Shown: one piece after another, positions 45,925 through 54,887 of the stretch
Layout of the letters: every line of letters begins with the position of its first letter
Numbering within the stretch: the stretch's first letter is position 1
Assembly: GCA_000380225.1 (NCBI GenBank)
Contig: KB904821.1
Coordinates: 2,146,601 to 2,210,600 of the forward strand
Direction: 5' to 3'
DNA from: a filamentous cyanobacterium ESFC-1
GTDB taxonomy: Bacteria > Cyanobacteriota > Cyanobacteriia > Cyanobacteriales > Spirulinaceae
DNA: 64,000 nt
The notes under the pieces: model-generated
What the model saw: the letters and a program-made list of their open reading frames with translations, nothing else
Database searches by the model: none
What the model was told of the DNA's origin: nothing
Translations under genes and position numbers: made by a program

Positions 45925-46461
45925 TTAATCGTTTCGTTCGGGGGATTGCTCGTTGTGTTCTTGCCAAAGGCGATCGCAGGTGTCTTGAGCGATTTTTTCT
46001 TGCTGGAGGCGATCGCAAGTGTCTTGGGCGATTTTTTCTTGCTGGAGGCGATCGCCCAATCGTTTGAGATGATGGGTACTATTAATACCACGACGGGGTT
46101 GTGGTAACTCGGTATTCGGCCAAGAATCAAGATCGTGGCAAGGACAAATCAAGCTTTGATTACCCCCTTGTCGCAGGGGAACCGGCAAGTCACAACGAGC
46201 GCAGGACACTAATTCCCATTGAGGTGAGAGTAACTCTTGGATGCTTTGGGGCATTCCTTCGAGGTAAAAGTTACCGTTTCTAGGATCGGTGACATATTGC
46301 CAGCATTGTTCAAAATTACGCGAATATTCCCCATTTTGATAAATAGGTTGCGGTAAAATCGTTTCGTTGGTTTGGGGATTGACGAGTTTTTTACCCAACT
46401 GAAACCAATGGGCTAAGTATTCTTTGACTTTTAAATCGGTATCTGTAGTAGTATGAATCAT
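45925..46461 (-). CDS. Unknown protein with CxxC pair and 13-residue C-terminal tandem repeat
   Basis: This is a 178-residue protein. The N-terminal part (YLAHWFQLGKKLVNP, FEQCWQYVTD) looks globular. A CARC pair and a CPCHDLDSWP segment near residues 86-110 suggest a zinc-ribbon-like site. The C-terminus carries two exact copies of a 13-residue unit (DRLQQEKIAQDTC) and a partial third (DRLWQEHNEQ), encoded by a 39-base DNA repeat that contains HIP1. The last residues vary by repeat number. No function is recognised. It begins 37 bases upstream of asnS in the same direction. Confidence 0.75.
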   Translation of the reverse strand: MIHTTTDTDLKVKEYLAHWFQLGKKLVNPQTNETILPQPIYQNGEYSRNFEQCWQYVTDPRNGNFYLEGMPQSIQELLSPQWELVSCARCDLPVPLRQGGNQSLICPCHDLDSWPNTELPQPRRGINSTHHLKRLGDRLQQEKIAQDTCDRLQQEKIAQDTCDRLWQEHNEQSPERND

Positions 46462-46595
46462 AAAATTTTCCGTGTGATTTATATATCTATAGCTTATGTT
46501 AATGCTAATTTAGAGCAGATTAGTGAGCTGTAATGTTAATGATAGATTTCACCTGAGAATCGGACAAACCCTGAAAAAGCCTGATTTTTTTCAAA

Positions 46596-47465
46596 CTATA
46601 AACTCTGAAAAATTTTGCCTAAATCATCACCACAGGCAACCCACTGACTTTTTTCAGGTAGAAGTTGTTTTTGACCTTTTTGCCAGCGTTGCCAGCGATA
46701 TAAAGTAGCAAAGGCAAACGCTGGAACATCGCCCCCCGCACTCCCGACTAATTCGCCGCCCCGCCGCACATTATCCGCCATCCAAGCGGGTAAACGCAGG
46801 TGATAGGGGTTGCGGCTCACTTCCCCTTCGTGAAAGGCGGTTGCTGCCATTAAATCGGCGACATCTTCGACACTCGACTCGATCATTAAATTGGGATTGG
46901 CGATCGCGCCCCAATATTCAGTTTCAATCAGCCCACAAGTAAAGTCATCGGGCATTTGCGCCAACGCATCTATTACCAGATCGTGAGTGCCAATGTGGGT
47001 AGGATGGCGATCGCCCCCGTGGGGACAAAATACAATCTGCGGTTGGTGGCATTGGAGGAGGTGCGCGATCGCCTTCACTGCCTCTTGCCAAGCTTTAGGA
47101 TCGTTTTGGCGAGTTTTGGGGTTCACGGCTTCTAAGCCCCCTTCCTGGCTCAAAACCAAGCCAAACTGCAAATATTCACAAGCTTTACTTAGTTCTTGCC
47201 AGCGTTCGCCTCGACGCGCCCGATTACTCCCCAGCGTTACCGCCACATTAACCACATTAAACTGGGACTCCCGCAACAAGCGCAACGGCAGAGCCCCCGT
47301 CAAACACTCATCGTCTGGGTGGGGGGAAAATAACAACACCTTCGGCGCATCTAAAGCAACTGGAAACGAAGCCGAAGCCAAAGACGGCAAGGGAATTGCG
47401 GCAGAGGGTTGTAACAAGGGCAGATAAGCCGCCGCGATCGCATCGTAAGGATTAGAACGAGCCAT
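46596..47465 (-). CDS. PIG-L (LmbE-like) deacetylase family protein
   Basis: This is a 289-residue zinc hydrolase-like protein. The PIG-L metal motif FSPHPDDECLTG (HPDD) is near residue 45, and the second metal histidine is in GDRHPTHIGTHD near 152. The family removes N-acetyl groups from glucosamine-containing lipids, mycothiol precursors or antibiotics. The substrate here is unknown. It is transcribed with asnS direction but separated by 134 bases from the preceding unknown gene. A 75-base tandem repeat lies upstream of its start. Confidence 0.9.
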   Translation of the reverse strand: MARSNPYDAIAAAYLPLLQPSAAIPLPSLASASFPVALDAPKVLLFSPHPDDECLTGALPLRLLRESQFNVVNVAVTLGSNRARRGERWQELSKACEYLQFGLVLSQEGGLEAVNPKTRQNDPKAWQEAVKAIAHLLQCHQPQIVFCPHGGDRHPTHIGTHDLVIDALAQMPDDFTCGLIETEYWGAIANPNLMIESSVEDVADLMAATAFHEGEVSRNPYHLRLPAWMADNVRRGGELVGSAGGDVPAFAFATLYRWQRWQKGQKQLLPEKSQWVACGDDLGKIFQSL

Positions 47466-47510
47466 TTCAGTGATCAGTGATCAGTCATCAGCGATTAAGG
47501 GGCCCCTCGG

Positions 47511-47702
47511 CAGTGGGCGTGTAGGGGCGGGGTTTCCCCGCCCAAGGGGGAGGTGGGATGCAAGCCCTAGAAAGTAGGCTGTGGGCAGTGGGCGTGTAGG
47601 GGCGGGGTTTCCCCGCCCAAGAGGGAGGTGGGATGCAAGCCCTAGAAAGTAGGCTGTGGGCAGTGGGCGTGTAGGGGCGGGGTTTCCCCGCCCAAGAGGG
47701 AG
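47511..47702. repeat. 75-base tandem repeat, about 2.5 copies
   Basis: Units start at 47511, 47586 and 47661 and are nearly identical. Each contains the GC palindrome and the GGTGGGATGCAAGCCCTAGA module that also occurs in repeat family B. The rest of this 348-base spacer holds GTGATCAGTGATCAG near 47470 and the GACAAAGGACTAATGACCAA module near 47790. Confidence 0.9.
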
Positions 47703-47813
47703 TTGAATTTTACCCTAATCCAGAAGCCTCAACCAAATTAGTTATCGGGTCTTGGCTTAAATTGTAATATCAAACTTGGCCGTTACAAAGGACAAAGGAC
47801 TAATGACCAAGGA

Positions 47814-48905
47814 CTAACCCACTAAAGCAAAAGTCGTGGGTTTCGGTGGAATCATGTCATTACCAATGCGAGCGCGATACAAGTCAGACAAGCGCATTTC
47901 TAAAGTAGACAAATTATGTTCAACTTGCGCCAATACATCCACAGTCATCGGATCGGTTAACTGGATGCTGAGGTGATACGCATCTACAACCCCGGTTTGA
48001 AGATCGCCCAAGGCGCGGCGCAGAATATCCATATCATTACTTGATTGTAGCCAACCTTGTAAAGTCGCCACGGCTTCACTACCCAATGCTTGCCAAGATA
48101 CTTCTTCGTCAAAGGCTTTTAACCGTTGTTCGAGGATTTGGATGTTTTGCTTTTTAGCGGCGATAATTTCAGACAACACGGTTTTAATTTCCATGTCGTT
48201 TGCTTGTTCTTGATACTGCTCGAATACCTTGGTGGTGTAGTGTTCCCCGGTAATTGCTGTATTGAGAGCGTTGACAATCTCTAAGCGAGAAGAACCGCCC
48301 CAAGACTCTGCCAACTTCCAAAATTCAAAGGTGCGATCGCCTTCTGTCGGTAAAGTCGCTCCTTCAACTTTTAATCCTAAACGGGATAACAGAATAGTGA
48401 CAAACATTCCTAAATCTCCCGGTTGTCGAGAAGTGATCAAATTACCATCAACCACCGCCGATTCATCAATATAAGTTGCGCCAGCGTTTTCCATGTCCTT
48501 GCGAATGGCGCGAAAACCAGTGGCTTGTTTGCCTTGTAATTGATCGGCCTCGATCAACACTTGCGGCCCATGACACACAGCAGCGACTATTTTTTCTTGA
48601 GCCATCGCATTCATAATCAAGCGTACCGCATTCGGGTTCGTCCGAATTTTGTCGGGGGCTGCTCCACCCGGAATCACGATCGCGTCGAAGTCTTCGCTCC
48701 GCACTTCTGTAACCGTTGCATCGGGTTTTATGGTTTCTTTACCCCGTTTTCCTTGATATTCTTCGTTCATCCGCGCTCCTAATACCCAAACTTGGGCTTT
48801 CGCTTGTTTGAGGGCGCTATAGGGAATCTTAAACTCTGAATCTTCAAAGCCGTTTTCAATTAAAATTGCGACTTTTTTGGGCATATTGCCGTTAGTGCTT
48901 ACCAT
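47814..48905 (-). CDS. DJ-1/PfpI domain fused to a ferritin-like helical domain
   Basis: This is a 363-residue protein. Residues about 8-190 form a DJ-1/PfpI-type glutamine-amidotransferase fold with the nucleophile cysteine in AAVCHGPQ near 110, the oxyanion region VIPGGAAPDK near 76, and TSRQPGD near 160, close to PfpI glyoxalase/protease-like proteins. Residues about 205-355 form a helical domain (NALNTAITGEHYTTKVFEQYQE, then long helices with ETE/E-x6-H-like spacing) resembling a four-helix ferritin-like bundle. The stop codon lies inside a repeat module, so the C-terminus may be recently altered. Function is probably stress-related but unproven. Confidence 0.8.
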   Translation of the reverse strand: MVSTNGNMPKKVAILIENGFEDSEFKIPYSALKQAKAQVWVLGARMNEEYQGKRGKETIKPDATVTEVRSEDFDAIVIPGGAAPDKIRTNPNAVRLIMNAMAQEKIVAAVCHGPQVLIEADQLQGKQATGFRAIRKDMENAGATYIDESAVVDGNLITSRQPGDLGMFVTILLSRLGLKVEGATLPTEGDRTFEFWKLAESWGGSSRLEIVNALNTAITGEHYTTKVFEQYQEQANDMEIKTVLSEIIAAKKQNIQILEQRLKAFDEEVSWQALGSEAVATLQGWLQSSNDMDILRRALGDLQTGVVDAYHLSIQLTDPMTVDVLAQVEHNLSTLEMRLSDLYRARIGNDMIPPKPTTFALVG

Positions 48906-49333
48906 AAATAAATTAATAAATTAACTACAAAATTAGCTCTGTTTCGATCGTACAAAATGATGTCTTAGCAGTCTTCAAACCAAAGAAAGAAAAAGTGATT
49001 TTCCTTCTGTGTCTCTCGATAGAAAGTTCCAGCACTGCTCAGAAATACCCTTTTAGCCGCCAAGAACAAAAAAATGTGGGTGAATTACTTGAATATTTTT
49101 TGTTTTTTGTCACTTTCTCTATAAATCGTAAACGGTTATAGGTCTTTATTTGATTCTGCCTAAGAAACAGAAAAAAGAAAACGTATCGAACTCTGGAGGG
49201 ATGCTCAAATAAAGCATTAAATGCCAAAATTGGTTTGAAGACGAACAATATTTAAAACGCAACGTAATATTAAGTTTAAAACACAACCCAATTCAAATTC
49301 ATTCGGCTAAAATATTCCAGGATTTTTTTTGAT
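48906..49333. other. 428-base spacer without recognised elements
   Basis: No coding frame of protein-like composition, tandem repeat or strong hairpin is seen. It presumably holds the divergent promoters of the DJ-1 fusion and the GH13 gene. An AGGA stretch lies about 12 bases before the GH13 start. Confidence 0.5.
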
Positions 49334-51244
49334 ATGACTTCAACACAGCCCAAAAAACCACAAAAACACCAGCAACAACAACAACAACAACGCCAATCCA
49401 ATCACGACGAAGAAAGAAAAACCAAATTCCAATTTGTCGATCCCAGACGCAAAACCAGCCAATGGTGGCGCGATCCGGTGGTTAATCGTCGCGCCTGGGT
49501 GTGGGAAGATGATAAAAATATGCAGCATCAAGGGGAATGGTGGCAACACGCCGTTATTTACCAAATTTCTCCCCAAAGTTTTAAAGACAGTGATGGCAAT
49601 GGATCGGGGGATATTGATGGTGTAATCGAAAAACTCGATTATATTGTTTCTCTGGGAGTCGATGCCCTATGGCTATGTCCGTTTTACGAATCCCCGATGG
49701 ATGACTTCGGCTACGACATTACCGATATGCAGGGAGTCGATCCTTTATTTGGTAGTATTTCCGACTTCAAGCGGATGCTCAAGATTGCTCACAGCATGGG
49801 ACTGCGAGTGATTATTGACCAAGTGTGGAATCACACCTCCGACAAACATCCTTGGTTTCTCGAAAGTCGCAAAGACCGGGAAAACTCGAAAGCCGATTGG
49901 TATATCTGGGCTGACCCCAAACCCGATGGTTCACCTCCTAATAACTGGTTATCGGCGTTTATGGGTCATTCAGCTTGGCAATGGGGGCCCGAACGGGAAC
50001 AGTTTTATATGTACAATTTTCTGGCGAGTCAACCCGATTTAAATTGGCATAATCCCCGCGTCGTCGAAACAGTCCTCAATCGCGCCAAGTTCTGGTTAGA
50101 GTTAGGGGTTGATGGCTTTCGCATCGATGCGCCTAACTTCTTCATGCACGACAACCAACTGCGGGACAATCCCCCCCGACCGGATGATGCGCCGCGTCCT
50201 GATGGGGTTGCCCCGGACAACCCAATTGTCAGACAGTTGTTTAAATATAGCTTCTGTCGTCCCGAAACTATCGAAGCATTAAACAAAATTCGCCAACTCA
50301 TGGATCAATATCCTGGCACTGTGACCCTGGGTGAGGTAACTTTCTGTGAAGATACAATCGCCTTAGCCAGTGAATATGTCGGGGAAGACCGCTTGCATTC
50401 GACTTATCACAGCGCTTTGCTGGCCGATGAACCCATGACGGCCGCCTTTATGAAAAAGATGATGACCAAAATGCAAGAGCATTTCAATCGGGGTGGCGAT
50501 TGTTGGATGGTGGGTAATCATGATTATGGACGGTTGCGATCGCGCTGGACAGGCAAAGATATCAATGGCAATCCCTATTCAGAGGATTTTTATCAGATGA
50601 TGACGGCGTTGCTGTTATGTTTGCCAGGGGCGTTTTGCTTGTATCAAGGGGATGAGTTGGGTCTTAGCGAAGCCCGCATTCCTGAAGATATCCCCGTCGA
50701 GAAAATTCAAGACCCCTTTGGCAAAGCTTTGTACCCGGCGATCAAAGGACGCGATACCTCCCGTACACCGATGCCTTGGGATTCGACCAAACCCTTTGCA
50801 GACTTTACCACCTCAGACGAACCCTGGCTGCCCATTCCCGAACATCATATCGACCGTTCGGTGAATCTCCAAAACCACAACCCGGATTCTATCTTAAATA
50901 CTTGGCGACGGATACTTCACTGGCGCAAAAAACAACCCGCAGTCGAAGCCGGAGGCTTCCGCATTTTAGCCGTGGATGACCCTGTATTTGGCTTTATTCG
51001 CCACTACGCTGAACAATGCTTACTCTGCTTGTTTAATATGAGCGATGAGGTGATACAGTGCAATTTATCACTATATGAGGAGTTTGACCCGGTTCAAGGT
51101 TTGGGCTTTTCCTATACCTTCATCGAAGAAGACGGCAAGCAGTTAGTCGAGTTACCCGCTTATAGTTTGTTTTTCGCCAACTTGCCACCCAGTATGAATT
51201 TAGACAATTGTCAGCTTAAAAGTTGCCAACTGGAAAATCCGTAA
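49334..51244 (+). CDS. GH13 alpha-glucosidase/alpha-amylase-family enzyme with Q-rich N-terminus
   Basis: This is a 636-residue glycoside hydrolase family 13 protein. After an unusual N-terminus (residues 1-35, with a run of glutamines and basic residues) the TIM barrel begins at VIYQISPQSFKDSDGNGSGDI. Conserved regions are present: the nucleophile aspartate in VDGFRIDAP near 263, the acid/base glutamate in LGEVTF near 332, and the third acidic residue in VGNHDYGR near 395. No signal peptide is seen. It resembles oligo-1,6-glucosidase/alpha-glucosidase enzymes acting on short sugars; exact specificity is open. Confidence 0.92.
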   Translation: MTSTQPKKPQKHQQQQQQQRQSNHDEERKTKFQFVDPRRKTSQWWRDPVVNRRAWVWEDDKNMQHQGEWWQHAVIYQISPQSFKDSDGNGSGDIDGVIEKLDYIVSLGVDALWLCPFYESPMDDFGYDITDMQGVDPLFGSISDFKRMLKIAHSMGLRVIIDQVWNHTSDKHPWFLESRKDRENSKADWYIWADPKPDGSPPNNWLSAFMGHSAWQWGPEREQFYMYNFLASQPDLNWHNPRVVETVLNRAKFWLELGVDGFRIDAPNFFMHDNQLRDNPPRPDDAPRPDGVAPDNPIVRQLFKYSFCRPETIEALNKIRQLMDQYPGTVTLGEVTFCEDTIALASEYVGEDRLHSTYHSALLADEPMTAAFMKKMMTKMQEHFNRGGDCWMVGNHDYGRLRSRWTGKDINGNPYSEDFYQMMTALLLCLPGAFCLYQGDELGLSEARIPEDIPVEKIQDPFGKALYPAIKGRDTSRTPMPWDSTKPFADFTTSDEPWLPIPEHHIDRSVNLQNHNPDSILNTWRRILHWRKKQPAVEAGGFRILAVDDPVFGFIRHYAEQCLLCLFNMSDEVIQCNLSLYEEFDPVQGLGFSYTFIEEDGKQLVELPAYSLFFANLPPSMNLDNCQLKSCQLENP

Positions 51245-51401
51245 TTGTCTATTGTGTATTAATACCAAGGACAAAGGACGAATGACAAAGCGACAGCTTG
51301 CAGTCAGACGCATTGAATTCTGTCTACTGAAAGAATGCCATCGTTGCTGTAAAAGAGTATCGTAAAAAAACATAGACTCCTACAGCATTTGAGACTGAAC
51401 T

Positions 51402-53342
51402 ATGACTTCTAGCTCTATTTCTCCGGGTATTCCCCAGTCCTTCGGCAATTACGATTACTCCGAGGTTAAGTGTTTACCAGAAATCTGGCGATTGGCGGCC
51501 AAACGATTTAGCCCCATTATCGCCCTCCATGACCCCCATAGCGATCCTGAAGTTCAACTAAGCTACAAAGAGCTTTATCAAGAAATTCAGCAGTTTGCTG
51601 CCGGATTACAAGCGATGGGGGTCAAGGCAGACTCCAAGGTGGCTTTATTTTCTGATAATAGCCCCCGTTGGTTGGTGGCTGACCAAGGGATTATGACGGC
51701 GGGGGCGGTGAATGCGGTTCGCTCCTCGGGGGCGGATCATCGAGAGTTACTGTATATTTACGAAAACAGCGGCAGTGCCAGTTTAGTGGTCGAAAATCTC
51801 AAGACCCTCGATAAGTTACGCTCTGGCTTGGATGATTTATCTGTAGAGTTGGTGGTGTTATTGTCGGATGAAGAAGTCTCTGAAGATGAGTCTCTGACGA
51901 TTCTGAATTATCGGCAGTTGATGGTGCGGGGCGAAAATCGCACTTTGCAGTTAGCCAAGCAAAAGCCGGATAGTTTGGCGACGTTGCTCTACACTTCGGG
52001 AACGACAGGCAAGCCGAAGGGGGTGATGTTGACCCACGGCAATTTGTTACATCAAGTGAATACTGCCGGGAAGATTTTAAAACCTGAAGCGGGCGATCGC
52101 GTCCTCAGTATTTTACCCAGTTGGCACGCTTACGAACGGGCCGCCGAATATTATTTGTTATCCCAAGGCTGCACCCAAATTTATACCAGTATTCGTTATT
52201 TCAAACAAGATTTAAAAGAATACCAGCCGAATTATATGGTTGCTGTGCCGCGTTTGTGGGAATCGGTGTATGAAGGCGTACAAAAGAATTTTCGCGCTCA
52301 GTCTGCGAATAAACAGCGTTTGGTGCGGTTTTTCTTGGGGGCTTCTGAACGGTATGTGAAGGCGAAACGAATATGTAATGGTTTGGATTTAGAAAACTCT
52401 AAACCTTCCGGTCGCGATCGCTTGATAGCCCGATTGCAAGCTTCAACTTTAGCTCCCCTCCACAGTTTGGGCGATCGCCTCGTTTACAAGCAAGTTCGCG
52501 CCGCTACGGGGGGCCAAATTAAATGTACCGTGAGTGGTGGTGGGTCTTTGGCCAGACACCTCGATACCTTTTATGAAATTGTCGGCGTGCCTTTGGTAGT
52601 AGGGTATGGCCTCACGGAAACTTCCCCGATTGCCACAGCTCGCCGCCTGAAGCACAATCTACGGGGGTCTTCGGGTCAACCCCTCCCCTACACCGAAATT
52701 CGCATTGTTCACCCGGACACGCACCAAACTTTACCCCCTCGCGAAACGGGTTTGGTGTATATTCGCGGGCCTCAAGTGATGCAGGGCTATTATAAAAACC
52801 CCGAAGCTACTGAAAAAGTCTTAGACCAAGAAGGCTGGTTTAATAGCGGCGATTTGGGCTGGGTCACGCGGGACAATGATTTGGTCTTGACCGGACGAGC
52901 GAAAGATACGATTGTTCTCTCCACGGGGGAAAATATCGAACCGCAACCGATTGAGGATGCTTGCGTTCGCAGTGACTTTGTTGACCAGATTATGTTAGTC
53001 GGTCAAGATCAACGGGCGTTAGGGGCGTTGATTGTGCCGAATTTGGATGCGCTACAAAAATGGGTCAAGGCACAAAACCTTGGCCTCGATATCCCGACAG
53101 AAGAAGATACAGAACGAAAGGATATTGATAGCGAGGCGATTCAAAAGCTCTTTCGTCAAGAGTTAGACCGGGAAGTTAAAGATCGGCCTGGGTATCGTTC
53201 TGACGATCGCATTAGCAAGTTTCGTCTGTTACTCGAACCGTTTTCGATTGAAAATGGAATGCTCACCCAGACATTGAAAATTCGTCGTCCTGTTGTCTAC
53301 GAACGTCATCGCGATATCATTAACAGAATGTTTGCAAAATAA
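51402..53342 (+). CDS. aas: Acyl-ACP synthetase / long-chain acyl-CoA ligase family
   Basis: This is a 646-residue AMP-forming ligase. It shows the P-loop motif LLYTSGTTGKPKGVMLTHGN near residue 195, the aromatic-substrate motif VVGYGLTETSP near 405, and the adenylate motif GWFNSGDLGW near 485. A roughly 50-residue insertion and this length match cyanobacterial Aas, the enzyme that recycles free fatty acids onto acyl carrier protein. ACP versus CoA as acceptor is inferred from phylum. YlqD follows after 40 bases. Confidence 0.92.
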   Translation: MTSSSISPGIPQSFGNYDYSEVKCLPEIWRLAAKRFSPIIALHDPHSDPEVQLSYKELYQEIQQFAAGLQAMGVKADSKVALFSDNSPRWLVADQGIMTAGAVNAVRSSGADHRELLYIYENSGSASLVVENLKTLDKLRSGLDDLSVELVVLLSDEEVSEDESLTILNYRQLMVRGENRTLQLAKQKPDSLATLLYTSGTTGKPKGVMLTHGNLLHQVNTAGKILKPEAGDRVLSILPSWHAYERAAEYYLLSQGCTQIYTSIRYFKQDLKEYQPNYMVAVPRLWESVYEGVQKNFRAQSANKQRLVRFFLGASERYVKAKRICNGLDLENSKPSGRDRLIARLQASTLAPLHSLGDRLVYKQVRAATGGQIKCTVSGGGSLARHLDTFYEIVGVPLVVGYGLTETSPIATARRLKHNLRGSSGQPLPYTEIRIVHPDTHQTLPPRETGLVYIRGPQVMQGYYKNPEATEKVLDQEGWFNSGDLGWVTRDNDLVLTGRAKDTIVLSTGENIEPQPIEDACVRSDFVDQIMLVGQDQRALGALIVPNLDALQKWVKAQNLGLDIPTEEDTERKDIDSEAIQKLFRQELDREVKDRPGYRSDDRISKFRLLLEPFSIENGMLTQTLKIRRPVVYERHRDIINRMFAK

Positions 53343-53382
53343 CTAAAGAGCGAACGGCTAGTTTATTAAGGATTAAAATTTC

Positions 53383-53820
53383 ATGGATGAAGCGCAATCT
53401 AACTTGCTCCTAAGACGCTCAGTGTTACTCAAGGTGGTGGTTACGCCTCGTTGGAAAGAAGAAGTCGAGCGTCAACTCAAAGACCAAATGAGTCAGCATG
53501 ACGGTCAACTGCAACAACTAGAAATGCAGGGACAACGGGCGATCTCCGAACTCCAAAAACAGCAATCACCCCAAGCGACTCAGCAAGTCGAAAGCATTAA
53601 CAGTCAAGTGAATCAAAAAAGAACTGAACTCCAAGAACGGAAAAATCAGTTCCTCCAGCAACTTGAACAAGTGCAGCAACTCAGCATGGAACAAGAAGTG
53701 GCCCAAGGCCAAATTGATAGCTTTTTCCGCGTTGGTGTCGGGGATAATCTCGTCAAAAAAATGAACGTGGAAATCTTAGTCCGAGATGGCGTGGTTGAGG
53801 AAATTCGGGGAGAGTTGTAG
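53383..53820 (+). CDS. YlqD-family coiled-coil protein
   Basis: This is a 145-residue protein of the YlqD family, function unknown. An N-terminal strand (LLLRRSVLLKVVVTPRWKEEV) is followed by a long glutamine-rich coiled coil (about residues 28-105) and a C-terminal strand pair VGVGDNLVKKMNVEILVRDGVVEEIRG, the family hallmark. It lies 40 bases after aas and ends with a strong terminator, so the two are probably one operon. Confidence 0.88.
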   Translation: MDEAQSNLLLRRSVLLKVVVTPRWKEEVERQLKDQMSQHDGQLQQLEMQGQRAISELQKQQSPQATQQVESINSQVNQKRTELQERKNQFLQQLEQVQQLSMEQEVAQGQIDSFFRVGVGDNLVKKMNVEILVRDGVVEEIRGEL

Positions 53821-53831
53821 GGACTCCCCTA

Positions 53832-53862
53832 GGGGACAATCTCATCGGGATTGTCCCCTTTC
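53832..53862 (+). terminator. Intrinsic terminator of aas-ylqD
   Basis: GGGGACAATC (53832-53841) pairs perfectly with GATTGTCCCC (53849-53858) across a 7-base loop and is followed by TTTCT. Confidence 0.9.
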
Positions 53863-53904
53863 TGAGTCAAACTCGAAAATGCGATCGCATAACTTTTCTG
53901 AAAG

Positions 53905-54201
53905 TTATTCCGCGATCGCATTTGTTTTTTGCGGATTGAATCCCAAGGGCGCTACAGCTAAGTTACGCCAAAAGACTTTTTGAGTTTGTAAAGCTTTTCT
54001 TTGAGCCGTTAATGACGAACGCGATCGCACTTCTAAAATTCTACCTCGCGATCGGTCGTGCCAGCCCGTTAATCCAATCAGTAGAGCGGCCAGAAATAAA
54101 ATCGATCCTTTTAATTTCAATTGATGCAAATCGAGAGTTACACCTCCTTCTTTGGGTCTATTTCTACCTTTACGATAACGAAAAAAAGGGGGGTTTTGCA
54201 A
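53905..54201 (-). CDS. Possible 98-residue single-helix membrane protein
   Basis: The frame encodes a basic N-terminus (residues 1-30, PPFFRYRKGRNRPKEGG), one membrane helix (about 31-48, GSILFLAALLIGLTGW) and a basic tail. No family is recognised and no strong ribosome site is seen. A plus-strand frame overlaps it but has less protein-like composition. It is the only plausible gene between the terminator and the ndh cluster. Confidence 0.45.
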   Translation of the reverse strand: MQNPPFFRYRKGRNRPKEGGVTLDLHQLKLKGSILFLAALLIGLTGWHDRSRGRILEVRSRSSLTAQRKALQTQKVFWRNLAVAPLGFNPQKTNAIAE

Positions 54202-54340
54202 ATTTGAGCCTAATCCACCCCGTCAGCGCGATCGCTTTGAGCCTTTTTGAAACCAACTGTTAAAAGCCCTAAGAGCCAAACTTTCTGATTACTGGATCAT
54301 TCATCCCCACTCCCCCCACTGCCGATTGCCCAAAAAACTC

Positions 54341-54465
54341 TCTTTGAAACGTTAATTTTACTTTTTCGGGCTGTAACGCCCATCTAGTCTAGCTTTTAGA
54401 CTTTTTATAGAGTCTACCCTACAGCCAGAAGTTTCTGATCTTCTTTCTAGGGCTTGCATCCCACC
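54341..54465 (-). repeat. Dispersed noncoding repeat family B, copy 2
   Basis: Read on the minus strand it aligns with 32926-33042 through shared segments AGAAACTTCTGGCTGTAGGG, GACTCTA-AAAAAG, GCTAGA and TTAACGTTTC. It is flanked by CGATTGCC/GACTGCC short repeats and by a TGATAACTGATAACTG run that reaches the end of ndhE. This accounts for the 342-base spacer. Confidence 0.8.
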
Positions 54466-54543
54466 TCCCCCCCCGACTGCCGATTGCCGATTGCCGACTG
54501 CCCAAAAAACTGATAACTGATGACTGATAACTGATAACTGAAA

Positions 54544-54855
54544 TCACCACTTAAGCAAATTAAACTGCTCCATATCAATCGTTTCGCGGTTGCGGTAAAT
54601 CGCCAAAATAATCGCCAAACCCACCGCCGCTTCCGCCGCAGCCACCGTAATCACAAACACCGTAAAAACCTGACCTCTAATCGTATCGGGGTCTAAAAAA
54701 TTAGAAAACCCCATCAAATTCAAATTAACCGCATTCAACAGCAACTCAATCGACATCAACACCCGCACCGCATTACGACTCGTAATCAAGCCATAAATGC
54801 CAATGCAAAATAAAGCCGCCGCCAATAACAGAAAATACTCGAGCTGAAGTTGCAT
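54544..54855 (-). CDS. ndhE: NDH-1 subunit NdhE (4L, NuoK)
   Basis: This is a 103-residue membrane subunit of the thylakoid NAD(P)H/ferredoxin-plastoquinone oxidoreductase. It has three helices with the proton-channel glutamates in [15 protein letters not shown] (near residue 36) and [11 protein letters not shown] (near 72), as in NuoK. It lies 32 bases after ndhG. It is the last gene of the cluster. Confidence 0.97.
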   Translation of the reverse strand: MQLQLEYFLLLAAALFCIGIYGLITSRNAVRVLMSIELLLNAVNLNLMGFSNFLDPDTIRGQVFTVFVITVAAAEAAVGLAIILAIYRNRETIDMEQFNLLKW

Positions 54856-54887
54856 AAATCCTCCTCAAACTTATTCCAAAATGATTC

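Noticed and set aside
49039-49248. Minus-strand 69-codon frame in the spacer before the GH13 gene
   Set aside because: Low-complexity, phenylalanine-rich product, no ribosome site and no family resemblance.
54012-54263. Plus-strand 83-codon frame opposite the possible membrane protein
   Set aside because: The minus-strand reading has a cleaner membrane-helix layout; both cannot easily be real and this one looks like a shadow.
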